Part shown: positions 62,882 through 64,000 of the stretch, piece after piece
Layout of the letters: every line of letters starts with the position of its first letter
How positions within the stretch are numbered: position 1 is the first letter of the stretch
Origin: Cerrena zonata
Taxonomy: Eukaryota; Basidiomycota; Agaricomycetes; Polyporales; Cerrenaceae
Direction of reading: 5' to 3'
Length of the DNA: 64,000 bases
NCBI GenBank assembly: GCA_038087015.1
Contig: JASBNA010000006.1
Coordinates: 310,001 to 374,000, forward strand
The notes under the pieces: model-generated
The model's database searches: none
Told to the model about the DNA's origin: nothing
Seen by the model: the letters and a program-made list of their open reading frames with translations, nothing else
Translations under genes and position numbers: made by a program

Positions 62882-64000
62882 ATGCCAAAGGACAGTAGGG
62901 AAAAGCTCCCTCGCGGAGGAGTGAGCCAAAGAGTCCGCCGGACTACATTTGTGCACCCTTCCCAACAACATCTGTATAGTAGTGATCCACCTCCGGCAAG
63001 CACCTCACGCCAGAGGAACATCAGGAATGAGAAGATCACATCGGTTCTTGGTCCTCAGGCGCGCGAAGAAGAAATTCGAGAGTCTGATGCAATGATGAGG
63101 GAAACGCTGCAGAGTACATTATTTTATTTTTACTCGCAGTTTCCGTCTGATTCTCAAACAGTTCATCTTTAGATATGGATCGGTCAACTCGACAACTTTT
63201 ACAGGATATTCAAACACAGGCGGGTGTAGCTACTATGGACGATACATACGCGATCGATGACTACGACACGTCAATCGCCGATCCCTTCGCAGAAGACGAC
63301 GCGTGGTTCGACAGCGACGACATAGTCCCGCCTACGGAGACGATGAATATCATCGCAGCCGCCCATGATTTACGTCGTTATCTGTAAGTCTCCATTATTG
63401 TTGTGTCTTTAACTGAATAAATCATAATATGTATTATGTTTCTAGATTAAAAGGTCACCGGCGAGTGGACACTCGCACCTGGAAAGAACGTCGGACGCGA
63501 GAACTTCAAGCATGGAACCCGCTGATCGAACCTTTGGTGGAATCTTATATGGAGTGGAAGTATGCTCCTCAACCCGAGATCCCTGATCACGACATCGACC
63601 AGCGGTATCCTTACCACATCAATGTCGTGGAGATTTTCACTATGAAGGAGGATATAACAATACACCAACGGCCGACTAGTACTTGCGTCGCTGTGGACCT
63701 CGCGCGCCATGGGTATCTTGCGAAGACACCTTTCAAACCGCAGGTCGCGGTTGGATTCCGCACTCTAGAAATCTTCCATCGGGTTCGTCTTCGGAAAGCG
63801 TCCCTGAGTGTGGAAGCGTTCACTAGAGTTATCTGTGATTACTATGATGTGTGTGTACTACTGTTCCTCTGCTGAAGCTACACTGACGAATATATTCTTA
63901 TTTCCAGATACCCTTTCGCCGCTACCTTCGTACTGTGCTCGCTGAGACATATGAAGTTTATCTCCGTATTATTAACGTTGTCCAAAAACGCATTCACAAC
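62882..64000 (+). CDS. KDZ-family transposase, N-terminal part (3' end outside window)
   Basis: Exons 62882-63113, 63173-63383, 63446-63848 and 63908 to beyond 64000, introns 59, 62 and 59 bp, in phase to the window edge. The N terminus is basic and disordered (REKLPRGGVSQRVRRTTF). From the third exon the family pattern of mushroom KDZ transposases is clear: RTWKERRTRELQAWNPLIEP then LVESYMEWKY, then a beta-rich region ending in VAVDLARHGYLAKTPFKPQV, AVGFRTLEIFHRVRLRKASL, SVEAFTRVICDYYD and IPFRRYLRTVLAETYEVYLR. The catalytic acidic residues lie further C-terminal and are not in the window. These enzymes move Kyakuja-Dileera-Zisupton DNA transposons by a DDE-type mechanism. No stop or frameshift is seen in this part, so the copy may be active. 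Confidence 0.8.

Larger units (their letters stand above)
52888..64000. mobile_element. Putative large KDZ-type DNA transposon with cargo genes (right end outside window)
   Basis: From the motif cluster to the window edge there is no housekeeping gene. The content is a KDZ transposase at the right edge, an RNase H1-N-like protein divergent from it, an HMG-box-like protein, a small basic protein and a multi-exon hypothetical gene. KDZ (Kyakuja-Dileera-Zisupton) elements of mushrooms are known to be large and to carry extra genes. The left end is placed at the motif cluster by inference; neither terminal inverted repeats nor target-site duplication could be verified, as the right end is not visible. 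Several nested insertions are an alternative. Confidence 0.5.

Overview
The window is nuclear DNA of a mushroom-type basidiomycete (Agaricomycetes). The evidence is dense genes cut by many 46-75 bp introns with GT/AG ends, tandem BTB genes, divergent F-box genes, a KDZ-type transposase, and family content (TRPY1/YVC1 channel, paladin-like phosphatase, NPR3, STK32-like kinase) typical of such genomes. There are no bacterial operons, no CRISPR array, and no tRNA or rRNA that I could find. Most long multi-exon models below were built by hand: every junction has GT/AG ends and the exon lengths add up to an intact reading frame, so their coordinates are firm unless marked otherwise.

Layout. 1-1576: 3' part of a GT-B-like protein related to the N-terminal half of plant L-arabinokinase. 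2658-5088: two tandem BTB genes. 5735-6985: an NmrA-like gene with two frameshifts. 6986-13005: about 6 kb with few genes, holding one candidate small membrane protein. 13006-16056: a serine/proline-rich protein. 16884-18146: an F-box-like protein. 18468-24332 (-): a 30-exon paladin-like protein with three CX5R modules. 25731-27282 (-): a Mid2/Wsc-like surface protein. 27895-30809 (-) and 31150-33736 (+): a vacuolar amino-acid transporter and the TORC1 regulator NPR3, transcribed divergently. 33750-34765 (-): an NAD-dependent epimerase, convergent with NPR3 with only 13 bp between the stops. 35787-38107: a WD40 protein with a long Asp run. 38531-40824 (-): an MFS transporter. 41991-43913: a second F-box-like protein. 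45628-47240 (-): an STK32/YANK-like kinase. 47679-48912: a MacroD-type macrodomain protein. 49552-52815 (-): a YVC1/TRPY vacuolar cation channel.

From about 52.9 kb to the right edge the character changes. A cluster of short repeated CGGTAA-type motifs is followed by genes of no housekeeping family: a multi-exon hypothetical gene, an HMG-box-like protein with a Pro/Ser/Thr tail, a small basic protein, and a protein with an RNase H1 N-terminal-like (Cauli_VI) motif. The last lies head to head with a KDZ transposase that runs off the window. I read this as most of one large KDZ-type transposon with cargo, inserted just upstream of the YVC1 gene, although its ends are not proven.

Functionally the core region is a mixture. 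The clearest functional link is the divergent pair of amino-acid transporter and NPR3, which both act in amino-acid/TORC1 signalling at the vacuole; the YVC1 channel and the STK32-like kinase also act at membranes. Several genes contain unusually small exons (7, 8, 10, 12, 14 and 15 nt) that automated gene finders are likely to miss.
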